Below are positions 9,168 through 18,450 of a DNA stretch of 64,000 nucleotides, piece after piece. The notes under the pieces are model-generated. The model worked only from the letters and a program-made list of their open reading frames with translations. It ran no database searches and had not been told where the DNA came from. Positions within the stretch are counted from its first letter, which is position 1. Every line of letters begins with the position of its first letter. Source of the stretch: Dictyobacter vulcani (GTDB taxonomy: Bacteria; Chloroflexota; Ktedonobacteria; Ktedonobacterales; Ktedonobacteraceae); assembly GCF_008974265.1 (NCBI RefSeq), contig NZ_BKZW01000001.1, forward strand, positions 682,001 through 746,000. The letters are read 5' to 3'. A program made the translations under genes and the position numbers.

Positions 9168-9208
9168 ATGATAAATCTTTTGACATTTTTTGTCAATTTA
9201 TATGGATA
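9168..9208. promoter_or_regulatory. Face-to-face promoters centred on a TTGACA palindrome
   Basis: TTGACA at 9180-9185 and its complement at 9191-9196 are separated by TTTTT. On the minus strand TTGACA-N17-TATCAT gives a strong hspR promoter. On the plus strand TTGACA-N17-TGGATA could drive the gene at 9346. The two -35 boxes form one inverted repeat, so a single regulator could block both. Confidence 0.6.
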
Positions 9209-9345
9209 AAAAACATAAAACCATGACGCTATTTGCTGCTATTTTCGCCATTGCAGCTTCAGCAACACTCTGCTACCATAGATAGAGTACTTCAATTATA
9301 TGGCTATATATCAAACAAACCACGCTTTCAAAGGAGAATGTATAG

Positions 9346-10203
9346 ATGTTTACAAGCTTAGATACGAATGCAATTGGCTTCTCTGTCCCTTTTGAAGAGG
9401 CTCTTCAACTAGCGCAAGCCAGTGGCTTTGAAGGTTTAGATCTTCCTATAAAGCAGTTATTGACACGTGTACAACAAACGTCTGTACAAGAAATCAAGGG
9501 TCGTTTCCAGCAAGCCAACCTGCATCCAGGAGGCTGGGGACTGCCAGTAGATTTTCGGAAGGATGAGCAATCCTATCAAGCGGGACTGGCCGAACTGCCA
9601 GCTTATGCCAGACTGGCACAGGCATTGGGAGCGAACCGTTGCTCAACCTGGATACTTCCCTTCTCGGATGAGCGCGACTTTGCTAGCAATATGGATTTTC
9701 ATGCCCATCGCCTGCGCCCAATCGCACAGATCTTAGCCGATCATGGCCAACGCTTTGGACTTGAGTTTGTTGGTCCCAAAACGATGCGCAATGGTCATCG
9801 CTACGAATTTATTTCCACCATCGCTGGTGCCCTTGAACTGGGCCAACAAATAGGTACCGGCAATACAGGTCTATTGTTGGATAGTTATCACTGGTATACC
9901 TCGCATGGGAGTGTTGAGCAGATCCAACAACTCACCAACGAACAGGTGGTCTATGTGCATGTTAATGATGCCCCTGCAGAGCGTCATGTCGATGAACAGT
10001 TAGATGGTGAGCGCCTGCTTCCCGGTGCCAGTGGCGTCATCGAGATCACTGGCTTTCTGCAAGCCTTAGAGCGCATCGGCTATGATGGTCCGGTTGTAGT
10101 TGAACCATTCAACGCCAAGCACCGCGCCCTTCCCCCTGCCGAGCGTGTCCGTGCCACTCATGATAGTCTGACAAAAATCTGGCAACTGGCTGGCCTGCAC
10201 TAG
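9346..10203 (+). CDS. Sugar phosphate isomerase/epimerase family TIM-barrel protein
   Basis: A 285-residue protein of the xylose-isomerase-like / AP-endonuclease 2 superfamily. The barrel pattern is visible in GFEGLDLPIKQL near the N-terminus, the central GLEFVGPKT, GLLLDSYHWYTSHG, VVYVHVNDAPAERH and the C-terminal VVVEPFNAKH. The conserved Glu, Asp/His and Glu residues are placed as metal ligands in this family. The substrate is not predictable; many relatives act on inositols or keto sugars. The ATG follows AAAGGAGAATGTATAG. It is divergent from hspR and is followed by a strong hairpin, so it is probably monocistronic. Confidence 0.8.
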   Translation: MFTSLDTNAIGFSVPFEEALQLAQASGFEGLDLPIKQLLTRVQQTSVQEIKGRFQQANLHPGGWGLPVDFRKDEQSYQAGLAELPAYARLAQALGANRCSTWILPFSDERDFASNMDFHAHRLRPIAQILADHGQRFGLEFVGPKTMRNGHRYEFISTIAGALELGQQIGTGNTGLLLDSYHWYTSHGSVEQIQQLTNEQVVYVHVNDAPAERHVDEQLDGERLLPGASGVIEITGFLQALERIGYDGPVVVEPFNAKHRALPPAERVRATHDSLTKIWQLAGLH

Positions 10204-10212
10204 CAATGAATA

Positions 10213-10263
10213 TAGCCCACTCCAGGAACACTTACTGACTTCGCGTGTTCCTGGAGTGGGCTA
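10213..10263. terminator. Strong hairpin after the isomerase gene
   Basis: A 19-bp perfect inverted repeat (10213-10231 and 10245-10263, starting TAGCCCACTCC) sits 10 bp after the stop codon. It lacks a following U run but is very stable and also lies between two convergent genes. Confidence 0.7.
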
Positions 10264-10315
10264 CATGCCTGCTTAATAACAATCCTATCTTCAAACGAGA
10301 ACAGACTTGCAGGCA

Positions 10316-11125
10316 TCATCCATTCATATGCTCTGCCAGAGCTTTGATTAAATATCCCATTTTCGGATGGTCAGCAATGACATGAGGGGTAACACCATAC
10401 GCATTGAGGACACCGGTACACGTGGGACCGATTGAGGCAACAATAGTTTTTGTATTTAAAGCCCCTGTTATTTCCTGGCTCTGTCCTGTTTCAGCGGCAA
10501 TAACAAAAAGATGCCGGACCTGGATCTGACTGGTAAAAACTATCGCATCGACACGGCCTGCGATCAACTCCTGTACCAGAGTGCGTAACGCGTCGGTATC
10601 ATCTGGTAACTGCCACTCATATAAACAAAGCTCTTCTAAGCGAGCCCCACGCTCATGCAATGCTTGCGCAACCAGTGCATTGCGCTCACCATAGTGCACT
10701 ACTCCTACAAGTTGCTCGGTTACATTCATAGGAACCAGACATGCTAACAGCTCAGTACTCGTATAAGGTTCCTGGGCACTGGCAGCAATAGGTATGCCTT
10801 CTTTTCTTAGGACAGCAGAGGGTTTGGGGCCACGACAAATAACTGTTACTTTTCGTAGCATCTCAACAAGCTCATCTCGTCGTCCGAGTTGATCAGCCTC
10901 CTGCAGTAAAGCCTTCACGCCAACTCCAGTAAAAAATATCAGGGTAGAAATATTGCCAGCCACTAAATGATCAATAAAATTCGCAACCAGACCAGATGAG
11001 TTCAATACAGCTTCGCGTACAGCAGGTACGCTCCAGGCTTGTCCCCCATTGCGGCGAATAAGATCCGCCATCTCACTACTCATCCGGGCTTCCAATACAG
11101 CAATACGAGCCTTTGAAAAATTCAC
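10316..11125 (-). CDS. hemD: Uroporphyrinogen-III synthase (HemD/HEM4 family)
   Basis: A HEM4-fold protein of 269 residues, which in this family cyclises hydroxymethylbilane to uroporphyrinogen III. Two Rossmann-like lobes are seen: ARIAVLEARMSSEMADLIRRNG at the start and VGVVHYGERNALVAQALHERG in the second lobe. They are joined by strands around VDAIVFTSQIQVRHLF and TIVASIGPTCTGVLNAYGV, the family C-terminal signature. The start is the GTG at 11125, which has AAGGAG 7 bases upstream; an upstream in-frame codon is less likely. It follows the cobalamin genes but behind a terminator. A regulatory HEM4-domain protein cannot be excluded. Confidence 0.8.
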   Translation of the reverse strand: MNFSKARIAVLEARMSSEMADLIRRNGGQAWSVPAVREAVLNSSGLVANFIDHLVAGNISTLIFFTGVGVKALLQEADQLGRRDELVEMLRKVTVICRGPKPSAVLRKEGIPIAASAQEPYTSTELLACLVPMNVTEQLVGVVHYGERNALVAQALHERGARLEELCLYEWQLPDDTDALRTLVQELIAGRVDAIVFTSQIQVRHLFVIAAETGQSQEITGALNTKTIVASIGPTCTGVLNAYGVTPHVIADHPKMGYLIKALAEHMNG

Positions 11126-11208
11126 GTTATTGCTCCTTTTTAGTTCCACTTGACAGGTAACAATCAAAGAATGCTTAGCAGGTGGATACTTGTACGCTCA
11201 AAATCTCA

Positions 11209-11247
11209 AAAGAGGGGTAAGGATGGTTAACAACCCTACCCCTCTTT
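11209..11247. terminator. Terminator after cobT
   Basis: An 11-bp stem (AAAGAGGGGTA and its complement, 11209-11219/11237-11247) with a 17-nt loop, 30 bp after the cobT stop codon. On the minus strand it is followed by a short T-rich stretch. Confidence 0.7.
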
Positions 11248-11276
11248 GATTTAGATTACGTATTTAGTAGAAAACA

Positions 11277-12329
11277 TTATGCTTTGTCACTGACGCCAGC
11301 TTCAGCAAAAGTGGACATTTCGCGGTGAGTACGTAACGCTCCTTCGATGATGTGCATCGCCAGGACAGCACCGGTTCCTTCACCCAGACGTAGATGCAGG
11401 TTAAGCAGCGGCTCCAGGCCCAACTTTTCAAGGATTAAGCGATGACCCAGTTCCACTGAGAGATGGCCAGCCAGAAGATAATCTTTGACGGTTGGACAGA
11501 GTGCATAGGCAACCAGCCCGGCAGCGCTCGAAATAAAGCCGTCCAGGACCACTGGTATGCGTCTGGCGGCGGCAGCCAGGATCACGCCCACCAGTCCAGC
11601 AATCTCCAGTCCACCGACTTTTGCCAGTACATCCAGAGGCTGGTCGATATCTGGATTATTCTGGGCAATGGCTCGTTCGATAATCCGTACTTTATTAGCC
11701 AGTTGCTGGTCATCAATACCTGTTCCACGACCAGTAACATCCTTTGCAGGTACATTCAATAAACAGGCAGTAATAGCACTGGCAGCAGTAGTATTGCCGA
11801 TCCCCATTTCACCAGTTGCCACCAGATCCAGTCCTTCAGAAGCCAGACGTTCCAGTACTTCAACGCCAATCCCAATAGCCTGCAACGCCTCTTGCCGACT
11901 CATGGCAGCTTCTTGCGCCATATTTGCCGTTCCAGAGCGCACCTTGCGGGAAAGCAGTTGTGGATGCTGCAGATCGGCATCCACACCAATATCCACCACC
12001 GTCACGGCCGCATCAGCCTGACGAGCAAGGACATTGATAGCCGCACCACCAGTCAGAAAATTCAGCACCATCTGAGGTGTGACATCTTTTGGAAAAGCAC
12101 TTACACCTTCAGCCGTCACCCCATGGTCGGCCGCCATCACCACAACCGCCCGCCTTTGGATCTCAGGCATGGCATTGCGTGTCACACCTGCAAGCTGTAC
12201 AGCAATATCCTCCAGGCGTCCCAGGCTTCCAGCCGGCTTGGTCAGTTGAAGCTGACGAGCACGAGCCAGTTCTATACTGGCCACATCAAGTGGTGTAATC
12301 CGAGCAATAAGATCTTGTAGCTCAAACAT
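11277..12329 (-). CDS. cobT: Nicotinate-nucleotide--dimethylbenzimidazole phosphoribosyltransferase
   Basis: It makes alpha-ribazole phosphate, the lower ligand of cobalamin, from nicotinate mononucleotide and dimethylbenzimidazole. The 350 residues show the family order: LTKPAGSLGRLEDIAVQLAG near 30, VVMAADHGVTAEGVSAFPK, FLTGGAAINVLARQ, GEMGIGNTTAASAI, a GRGTGIDD loop, VVLDGFISSAAGLVAY and the C-terminal LRLGEGTGAVLAM with the catalytic Glu. It is the last gene of the riboswitch-led unit btuF-cobO-cobT. Confidence 0.95.
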   Translation of the reverse strand: MFELQDLIARITPLDVASIELARARQLQLTKPAGSLGRLEDIAVQLAGVTRNAMPEIQRRAVVVMAADHGVTAEGVSAFPKDVTPQMVLNFLTGGAAINVLARQADAAVTVVDIGVDADLQHPQLLSRKVRSGTANMAQEAAMSRQEALQAIGIGVEVLERLASEGLDLVATGEMGIGNTTAASAITACLLNVPAKDVTGRGTGIDDQQLANKVRIIERAIAQNNPDIDQPLDVLAKVGGLEIAGLVGVILAAAARRIPVVLDGFISSAAGLVAYALCPTVKDYLLAGHLSVELGHRLILEKLGLEPLLNLHLRLGEGTGAVLAMHIIEGALRTHREMSTFAEAGVSDKA

Positions 12330-12387
12330 ATAGACTCTACCTTTTCAATTTCACTACCACTATAAGAAAAATGTATGCACAAGCGAT

Positions 12388-13023
12388 TTAAAAATCTACA
12401 CCCTTTTGAGCCAGAATACCCTCATGATAAGGATGTTTGATTTCATTCATCTCTGTGACCAGATCGGCATAATCCACCAATGCCTGGGGAGCATCACGGC
12501 CGGTGATAATTACGTGCATTTTAGGATTGCGCGCCTGTAAGGTTGCTAGCACCTCATTGACATCCAGCCAGCCATAGTTAATGGCATATGTCATCTCATC
12601 CATAATGACAATATCGTACTGGTTGCTCTCAATTTTCTCGCGGCAAAGTTGCCAGCATTGACGTGCTAACGCCTTGTCATGCTCAAGGTTTTCACTATTC
12701 CAGGTAAAGCCGTCTCCCAGCGGGATAATCTCTATCCCTAGTTTCTGGGCGGCCCGAATCTCGCCCCATTTGCCTGTCTGCGATTTCAGGAATTGTAACA
12801 TTACTACCCGTTGATTATGTCCCCAGGCACGGAACAGGACCCCCAGGGCAGCGGTAGTTTTGCCTTTGCCATTACCTGTATTGATAATGACCAGGCCTTT
12901 AGCAGGTTTGCGCTGTGCACGCATCTCGGCTTGCTCTTTACGCAGACGAGCACGCCCTTCTTCGGTCAGTTCTTCGACTTCAGTTGACTCACTGTGATCC
13001 TCTTGCGAAATTTGCTCTTCCAT
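12388..13023 (-). CDS. cobO: Cob(I)alamin/cob(I)yrinate a,c-diamide adenosyltransferase (CobO/CobA type)
   Basis: A 211-residue ATP:corrinoid adenosyltransferase that adds the upper adenosyl ligand. An acidic N-terminal extension (about 45 residues) precedes the P-loop domain IINTGNGKGKTTAALGVLFR. Further motifs are VVMLQFLKSQTGKWGE, DIVIMDEMTYAINYGWL (Walker B) and HVIITGRDAPQALVDYADLVTEM, all typical of CobO/BtuR. It is 29 bp from the binding-protein gene and 58 bp from cobT in one transcription unit. Confidence 0.95.
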   Translation of the reverse strand: MEEQISQEDHSESTEVEELTEEGRARLRKEQAEMRAQRKPAKGLVIINTGNGKGKTTAALGVLFRAWGHNQRVVMLQFLKSQTGKWGEIRAAQKLGIEIIPLGDGFTWNSENLEHDKALARQCWQLCREKIESNQYDIVIMDEMTYAINYGWLDVNEVLATLQARNPKMHVIITGRDAPQALVDYADLVTEMNEIKHPYHEGILAQKGVDF

Positions 13024-13052
13024 AATTTTACTCCATCACAAACTATAAAAAA

Positions 13053-14054
13053 CTACGCGCTAGCCGCACAATAGTCCGGCAGCTTCTCAGAAAATTTATC
13101 GGGATGGACAATCTGGGCCAGACAACGCAATCCCTGTACAATGCGTGGGCCCGGTCGCTGCATGATATCAGAATTGATATGGTAGACATGGTGAGATTTT
13201 ATCGCAGCAATATTTCCCCAGTTTGCCCGCTTATACGCCGCCAATGGCTGTCCACCATACAAAAGATCTTCAGTAAGAATAACGTATTGGGGATTGGCAG
13301 CGATCACAGCCTCATCATTCACTTGAGGATAACCGCCATTCGTTTTATTGCCATGAAAAATATTAGTGATATTGGCATACTGAGCCATCTCATCCCCAAA
13401 AGAGCCTCCCCCAAAAACATACGGCTTGCCCGGCGTACTATTATCAACTTCCAACAAAGCTTTCGTCGCAGCAGTGCCTTTGATCGTATTATGAATCTGT
13501 GTAATCTGCTGCTGCAACTGCTTTACCAGTGGCTGTGCTACAGTCTCTGTATGTGTTAAACGGCCAACTAGCGTAATCTGATCTAACGTCTGGGCGAAAT
13601 CAGGTGCAGGCAGATCTATAACTTGCAAACCAAGACGGGTTAATTGTGTATCATATTTATTGGATAAGCCACCAGAACTCAGGACCAGATCGGGCTTCAG
13701 TGCAACAATGCTCTCAACGTTGAAGCCAGTGCTGCTTGATACCTTCTTAATCGAGGCCATTGAGGCTGGATAATTCGTAAAGGCATCCACTCCTACTACA
13801 TGGCTTTGCAGATTTAAAGCAGCTAGAATCTCACTAATACTGGGGGCCAGCGAGACAATACGTTGAGGAGCAGATTTGGGAATAGTAATCGGGGTGCCAT
13901 AGACATCCAATGCTGGTGTTGGTGTTACTGCAGAGGTATTGGGTGTACTATTTGTGGCTTGAGGATTGTTCCCCTGTCCACAGGCAGCCAGGCTTATCAT
14001 AAGTCCCAGCATAAACACATACAGTAAACGAGATGAGATGACATGGGTGCGCAT
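13053..14054 (-). CDS. btuF: Corrinoid ABC transporter substrate-binding lipoprotein (BtuF-like)
   Basis: A 333-residue extracytoplasmic binding protein of the BtuF/FepB periplasmic-binding fold. The N-terminus has basic residues, a hydrophobic stretch and the lipobox LISLAAC, so it is lipid-anchored; a Thr/Pro-rich linker follows. Binding-domain motifs are RIVSLAPSISEILAAL, VGVDAFTNYP, ESIVALKPDLVLSSGG and YVFGGGSFGDEMAQ. It ends with GPRIVQGLRCLAQIVHPD. The ATG at 14054 is used because the upstream extension is not family-like and overlaps riboswitch RNA. The riboswitch and cobO/cobT neighbours argue for corrinoid rather than siderophore. No permease or ATPase gene is adjacent. Confidence 0.88.
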   Translation of the reverse strand: MRTHVISSRLLYVFMLGLMISLAACGQGNNPQATNSTPNTSAVTPTPALDVYGTPITIPKSAPQRIVSLAPSISEILAALNLQSHVVGVDAFTNYPASMASIKKVSSSTGFNVESIVALKPDLVLSSGGLSNKYDTQLTRLGLQVIDLPAPDFAQTLDQITLVGRLTHTETVAQPLVKQLQQQITQIHNTIKGTAATKALLEVDNSTPGKPYVFGGGSFGDEMAQYANITNIFHGNKTNGGYPQVNDEAVIAANPQYVILTEDLLYGGQPLAAYKRANWGNIAAIKSHHVYHINSDIMQRPGPRIVQGLRCLAQIVHPDKFSEKLPDYCAASA

Positions 14055-14184
14055 ACAATCGTATCCTTCTAGATAACGCCCGCAGTCACCTCGCGAAAAA
14101 TAGTGGCCAGTCCAAGACACATAGGGATCAGAACACAAGCATGCCTTGGTACCCGCTCCTTTTACGCGAAGGATCATGAGCACA

Positions 14185-14360
14185 ACTCATCAGGCAGGTC
14201 TCCTGGCTTCTGGCAATTGCGTATCAGGCCTTCCCATTCATCTTTTTTAGAACAGTGGCATTGGAGAGATAAGCATTACACCAGTTACAGTAGCGCGACT
14301 GCGTCGGATTTTCACCGACTTCCCTATTCTGTTGAGACATGAAATCTCAACCACCTGACG
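14185..14360 (-). ncRNA. Cobalamin riboswitch
   Basis: Read on the minus strand the segment carries the class signature in order: GGGAA with GTCGGTGAAAATCC, GCAGTCGCGCTACTGTAA, AATGCCACTG, GAATGGGAAGGC and the B12-box-like GCCAGGAGACCTGCC. The ATGAG/CTCAT hairpin just after it (about 14177-14191) may belong to the expression platform. It controls the btuF-cobO-cobT unit about 130 bp downstream. Binding of adenosylcobalamin normally turns such units off. Confidence 0.93.
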
Positions 14361-14480
14361 AAATAAAAAGTAAAGTTATTTCCAAACAGTAGTATACCCA
14401 GCTTTATCTATTGCTGTCAATAAACAAGCAAGAGGTGATATCCACATACACAATCTCTAACAGTAATCATACATAATAGA

Positions 14481-15092
14481 TTACAGCTCTGCATGTTCGT
14501 GCAAGCGCTTGATATCCACACCCAGTCCAGCTACCATCAAATAGACACGCGAGGAGACGGCAGCGATACGTTGATTAATCAGACCCAGGATATCGCGGTA
14601 GACACGTCCAAGAGCATACGCGGGCACGATTCCTAATCCAACTTCATTGGTGACCACGACCAATGTTTTTCCCGCTTCCAGGGCTGCTACGGCTCCCAGC
14701 AAAGCATCAATCTCATGGAGTGCCCCGGCATAATGCTGCGCACTTATCGTATCATCTTCCATGTGCTCACTCTGATCCTGTGAAAATAACCAGTTTGAGA
14801 GCCAGACCGTCATGCAATCCAGAATCAGTACATCAGCTAGTTTTGCCGCTCGCTCAACCGCGGCTGCCAGGTGTAGCGGCTCCTCAATCGTTTGCCATGT
14901 AGCAGAACGAGCAGCCTGATGCCGGGCAATACGATCGCGCATATCTTCATCACTCGCAGTAGCCGTGGCAATATAAGCCACCTGTCGACCGGACTGTACA
15001 GCCAACCGCTCAGCAAATGTGCTTTTTCCACTACGAGCACCACCAAGTACCAGCACTAACCGTGGACGTTCCACGGGATTAAGAGTATCCAT
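14481..15092 (-). CDS. cobU: Adenosylcobinamide kinase / adenosylcobinamide-phosphate guanylyltransferase
   Basis: A bifunctional enzyme that phosphorylates adenosylcobinamide and then adds GMP to give AdoCbi-GDP. At 203 residues it has LVLGGARSGKSTFAERLA (P-loop) at the N-terminus, YIATATASDEDMRDRIARHQ with the guanylylated-His region, LILDCMTVWLSNWLF and TLVVVTNEVGLGIVPAYALG followed by GLINQRIA. It is the last gene of cobC-cobS-cobU, 21 bp after cobS. It ends 120 bp before the riboswitch. Confidence 0.95.
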   Translation of the reverse strand: MDTLNPVERPRLVLVLGGARSGKSTFAERLAVQSGRQVAYIATATASDEDMRDRIARHQAARSATWQTIEEPLHLAAAVERAAKLADVLILDCMTVWLSNWLFSQDQSEHMEDDTISAQHYAGALHEIDALLGAVAALEAGKTLVVVTNEVGLGIVPAYALGRVYRDILGLINQRIAAVSSRVYLMVAGLGVDIKRLHEHAEL

Positions 15093-15113
15093 TCAATATG
15101 CACTCCTTTATGT

Positions 15114-15947
15114 TTAAAACCAGAAACGAAGCAGAGTAAAGAGCAAAAGTAACACCACCTCCATTACTTCCGCCAGTGTCCCATAGCTATCACCAGTCAA
15201 TCCACCCAACGCACTGGTGATCCAGCGTCCAATCAACCAGGAAATGAGCGTAGCACAAAACCAGAGAATTAAACCAACCAGATGGCTGGCAAACCAGGCA
15301 ATAATTAGTGTGAGCACAGCAGCACAAATCAGCCGATCACGCGTGACCGTTTGCCGAAACGCTGCCCCCAGACCCGTTGCCCGCGCCGAAGGAAAGGCAT
15401 ACATCGCCTGCACCATAGTCCAGCGCGAGATCGGTAGTATGGTCAGCAGCGCCAGAGGAATAAGTTGCAGGTTCAAGCTGGCCAGTAATGCAAATTTGAG
15501 TAATAAAATACAGATGCCACCAAGCACACCAAAGCTGCCAACCCGGCTATCACGCATGATCTCTAATTTACGTTCAGGACTGCGACCACCAAACAAGCCA
15601 TCACAACTATCCATCAAACCATCCAGATGCAATCCCCCGGTCAACAATACCAGTAGCACCACCAGAAGTGCTGCCAGTACCAGGGGTGAGACCAGCGAAC
15701 CAAATATCCACACACATGCATACAACAATGCGGACAGTAGCAAACCAACCAGTGGAAAATAGGCACTCCCTAAAAAGAGCCGGGCATCACCCGTGTCAGT
15801 ACGAAAAAGCTGGGCACTACCAGGAATTGGTATAGTTGAAAGGAAACGTATCGCTGCTACTAATTCTTTATATTGATCCAGGATCCAACCAGTTCGATCA
15901 GGTTCAGGGGGTGTACGCGCATCCAAAAATGGGGGTATTTCAGGCAT
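15114..15947 (-). CDS. cobS: Adenosylcobinamide-GDP ribazoletransferase (cobalamin synthase)
   Basis: An integral membrane enzyme that joins AdoCbi-GDP to alpha-ribazole (phosphate), completing cobalamin. It has 277 residues with several hydrophobic segments. Family motifs are AIRFLSTIPIP near the N-terminus, GGLHLDGLMDSCDGLFGG with the metal-binding acidic residues, MRDSRVGSFGVLGG and a late GGLTGDSYGTLAEVMEV. The start at 15947 has AAGGAG nine bases upstream; it overlaps the end of cobC by 8 bp, which suggests translational coupling. Confidence 0.93.
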   Translation of the reverse strand: MPEIPPFLDARTPPEPDRTGWILDQYKELVAAIRFLSTIPIPGSAQLFRTDTGDARLFLGSAYFPLVGLLLSALLYACVWIFGSLVSPLVLAALLVVLLVLLTGGLHLDGLMDSCDGLFGGRSPERKLEIMRDSRVGSFGVLGGICILLLKFALLASLNLQLIPLALLTILPISRWTMVQAMYAFPSARATGLGAAFRQTVTRDRLICAAVLTLIIAWFASHLVGLILWFCATLISWLIGRWITSALGGLTGDSYGTLAEVMEVVLLLLFTLLRFWF

Positions 15948-16686
15948 CTTGCGCTGCTCCTTCCTCATTCTTTTTCATATCATAAGTGCAGGCAGAAGAC
16001 ATTCCTACTGGCTGATTCAATAGTGTCAGAGATGTTGTAGAAAATACATCCTCGCATCCCACAACAAAATCTATCGCGCTCAACGAACAATGATCCAGTT
16101 TCACTTGCCATTGGCGCTCAAAAGGCATTCCCAGCACAAGGCAAATGAGCACCCGCAATGCCCCACCATGGCTCACCAGCACAATATCGCCTGCCGGAAA
16201 AGATACTGCATCCCGAACCATCTGAATAAATGCAGTGCGGACACGCTCAATCAAAACCAGCAAAGATTCACCATCTACTGGCGAGGCCTGCATAGGATTG
16301 GTGAAGAAATCGAGTTGGTCAGGATAGCGTGTAGCTATCTCGGTATAGGTTAATCCTTCCCAGGCACCAAAAAACAACTCGCTCCACGCACCTGATAAGC
16401 GCATTGATGGTGCTGTTTGTTGATATTTCCCAATTATTGCAGCGGTCTGAACCGCTCGCTGTAAGTTACTGGTATAGACGGCTGCAATCACACGCTGACT
16501 CAACTCAAGACCAACCGCCTGAGCCTGTTTTTCTCCTTCAGATGACAAGACAGGATCGCTCTGGCCACAAAAACGCCGCTCACTGTTCCAGGTTGTCACG
16601 CCATGACGCACCAACCAGAGGCGGCGCAATTGCGTTTCCACACCAGACGGTTCATCTGACGAAGCAGATGGCAGTCTATCAGTCAC
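15940..16686 (-). CDS. cobC: Histidine phosphatase, probable alpha-ribazole phosphatase
   Basis: A histidine phosphatase of 248 residues. The catalytic motif is LVRHGVTTWN near residue 25, followed by YTSNLQRAVQTA, AWSELFFGAWEGLTYTEI (second acidic motif) and VLVSHGGALRVLICL (second catalytic His). Alpha-ribazole phosphatases share all of these with phosphoglycerate mutase-like enzymes, so the assignment rests on being first in a cobC-cobS-cobU unit. It would dephosphorylate alpha-ribazole-5'-phosphate before or after the CobS step. Confidence 0.82.
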   Translation of the reverse strand: MTDRLPSASSDEPSGVETQLRRLWLVRHGVTTWNSERRFCGQSDPVLSSEGEKQAQAVGLELSQRVIAAVYTSNLQRAVQTAAIIGKYQQTAPSMRLSGAWSELFFGAWEGLTYTEIATRYPDQLDFFTNPMQASPVDGESLLVLIERVRTAFIQMVRDAVSFPAGDIVLVSHGGALRVLICLVLGMPFERQWQVKLDHCSLSAIDFVVGCEDVFSTTSLTLLNQPVGMSSACTYDMKKNEEGAAQDA

Positions 16687-16951
16687 TTATCACTCCCTTT
16701 GGCTATAAGAATATCATAGTATACCTGACACGTTGCACTCATACAAATAAGAAGAAGATTTTAGGTCCATCAAAAGATTGGTTGTGCCAGCAATCATTTG
16801 GGAAAAAAGCACTTGTCCATCAGGATAGTATCGCCAGGTGTAGTATATACTACATCACTGTTTGCTTGTCCATATGTCAAAATCTCTAAAAGGCCTCAAA
16901 ATAACTAAATACATATGTATCTGCATGCGGGTCGTAAACCGTACCATAGAT

Positions 16952-18420
16952 ATGATGGAGTATACAGAGATGCAACTTGGGAATTACCATATTCTACAAC
17001 AACTGGGACACGGTGGATTTGCGGATGTCTATCTAGGTGAACATATCTATCTGAAAACACAGGCAGCTATCAAAATTTTACATACGCATATTGAGCAGGA
17101 AGAGATAGAGAGTTTTCGGAATGAGGCGCTTTTAATTGCCCACCTGGTACATCCTAATATTATTCGTGTGCTGGATTTTGGGGTTGAGAAGGCTACGCCT
17201 TTTCTGGTGATGGAATATGCTTCTGGCGGTACTCTGCGCCAAAAGTTTCCAAAAGGAACACAGTTGCCGCCAGCGGTATTTATGCCTTATCTGAAACAGG
17301 TGGCCTCTGCCTTACAATATGCGCATGAACAAAAATTGATTCATCGTGATGTTAAGCCACAAAATTTATTGCTGACCCAGAACGAAGAAGTAAAGCTTAG
17401 CGATTTTGGTATTGCGTTAGTTGAGCAAACGTCGCATGATCAGCAAACAGAAGATGCTGTGACTGGCACCATTGCCTATATGGCACCCGAACAACTACAA
17501 GGCAAAGCCCGACCTGCCAGTGACCAGTATTCCCTCGCGGTCGTAGTCTATGAATGGTTAAGTGGAAACAGGCCTTTCATTGGTTCTCGGATGGAAGTGA
17601 TCACACAGCATCTTAGCGCCCAGCCACCTGCGCTGGATGAACAGGCACTCCACATACCCCATGCCGTATCAGTAGTGTTGCAAAAAGCACTGGCTAAAGA
17701 TCCTCATCAACGCTTTGCCAGTGTACAGGATTTCGCACTGGCGCTGGAACAAGCTGTACAAAACAAGCCACTGGAAAGGCTGGAACCTCTTCCAGAGACG
17801 GAGCCGGCACCCAAAATTACAAATCCATACCAGACAGCCACCACAGCAACTACAGCTACCCAGGAAGCTTCAGGGCCAGCATCAACGCACATTACGTCCC
17901 GCAATGCGCTTGATTTGCAATCAACCAAGCAGCGTGCTAAAACGCTGGTTACTCATACCCGTCCCGTGGTCAAAAAAGCCACTGGATGCGCCGGAAGATT
18001 GGTAATGCTGGCACTTATAATCCCTGTACTACTCTGTGTCAGTGCCTTTGCTGGTTATACTTATCTCATCAATCGCAATCCATCATCACAGGCAACTGCG
18101 ATGGCGCATGATTTTATGAGTGCAGTGCATGCCCGTAATTATGAACAGGCTTATAATGATCTCAGTCCTGCCGTCAACAGCCATGATAATTTTATCAAGC
18201 AGGCTCAGAACGAAGATCACTGCTATGGGGGATCACCACATATACAGAAACAACGGGATCTACGCCTAATAATACACAGGTGCACAACTATACCATATCA
18301 CGCCCTCAGCTTGCCCATTCCTATCATTTGCATATTACATTGGGTAAAGATTTCTGGGGTAACTGGCATATTACCGATTACAATAGCGATATATCTTCAG
18401 GCAATCCAACATGTCCTTAA
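16952..18420 (+). CDS. Membrane-anchored serine/threonine protein kinase (one frameshift near the 3' end)
   Basis: A PknB-type Hanks kinase. The kinase domain, at about 12-275, shows LGHGGFADVYLGEH, AIKIL (ATP-binding Lys), HRDVKPQNLLL, LSDFGIAL and GTIAYMAPEQ. A Pro/Thr-rich linker, one transmembrane helix (LVMLALIIPVLLCVSAFAGY) and an extracellular domain follow. After NEDHCYGG the frame is lost at a GGGGG run (18227-18231). Adding one G continues into ITTYTETTGSTPNNTQVHNY and stops at 18420, giving 489 residues. Without repair the frame runs into unrelated sequence to 18454. The exact start is uncertain: ATG at 16952, 16955 or 16970 (the last with GGAG). Confidence 0.85.
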
Positions 18421-18450
18421 TTATGGATTACACATCAATCCTATCGCATA

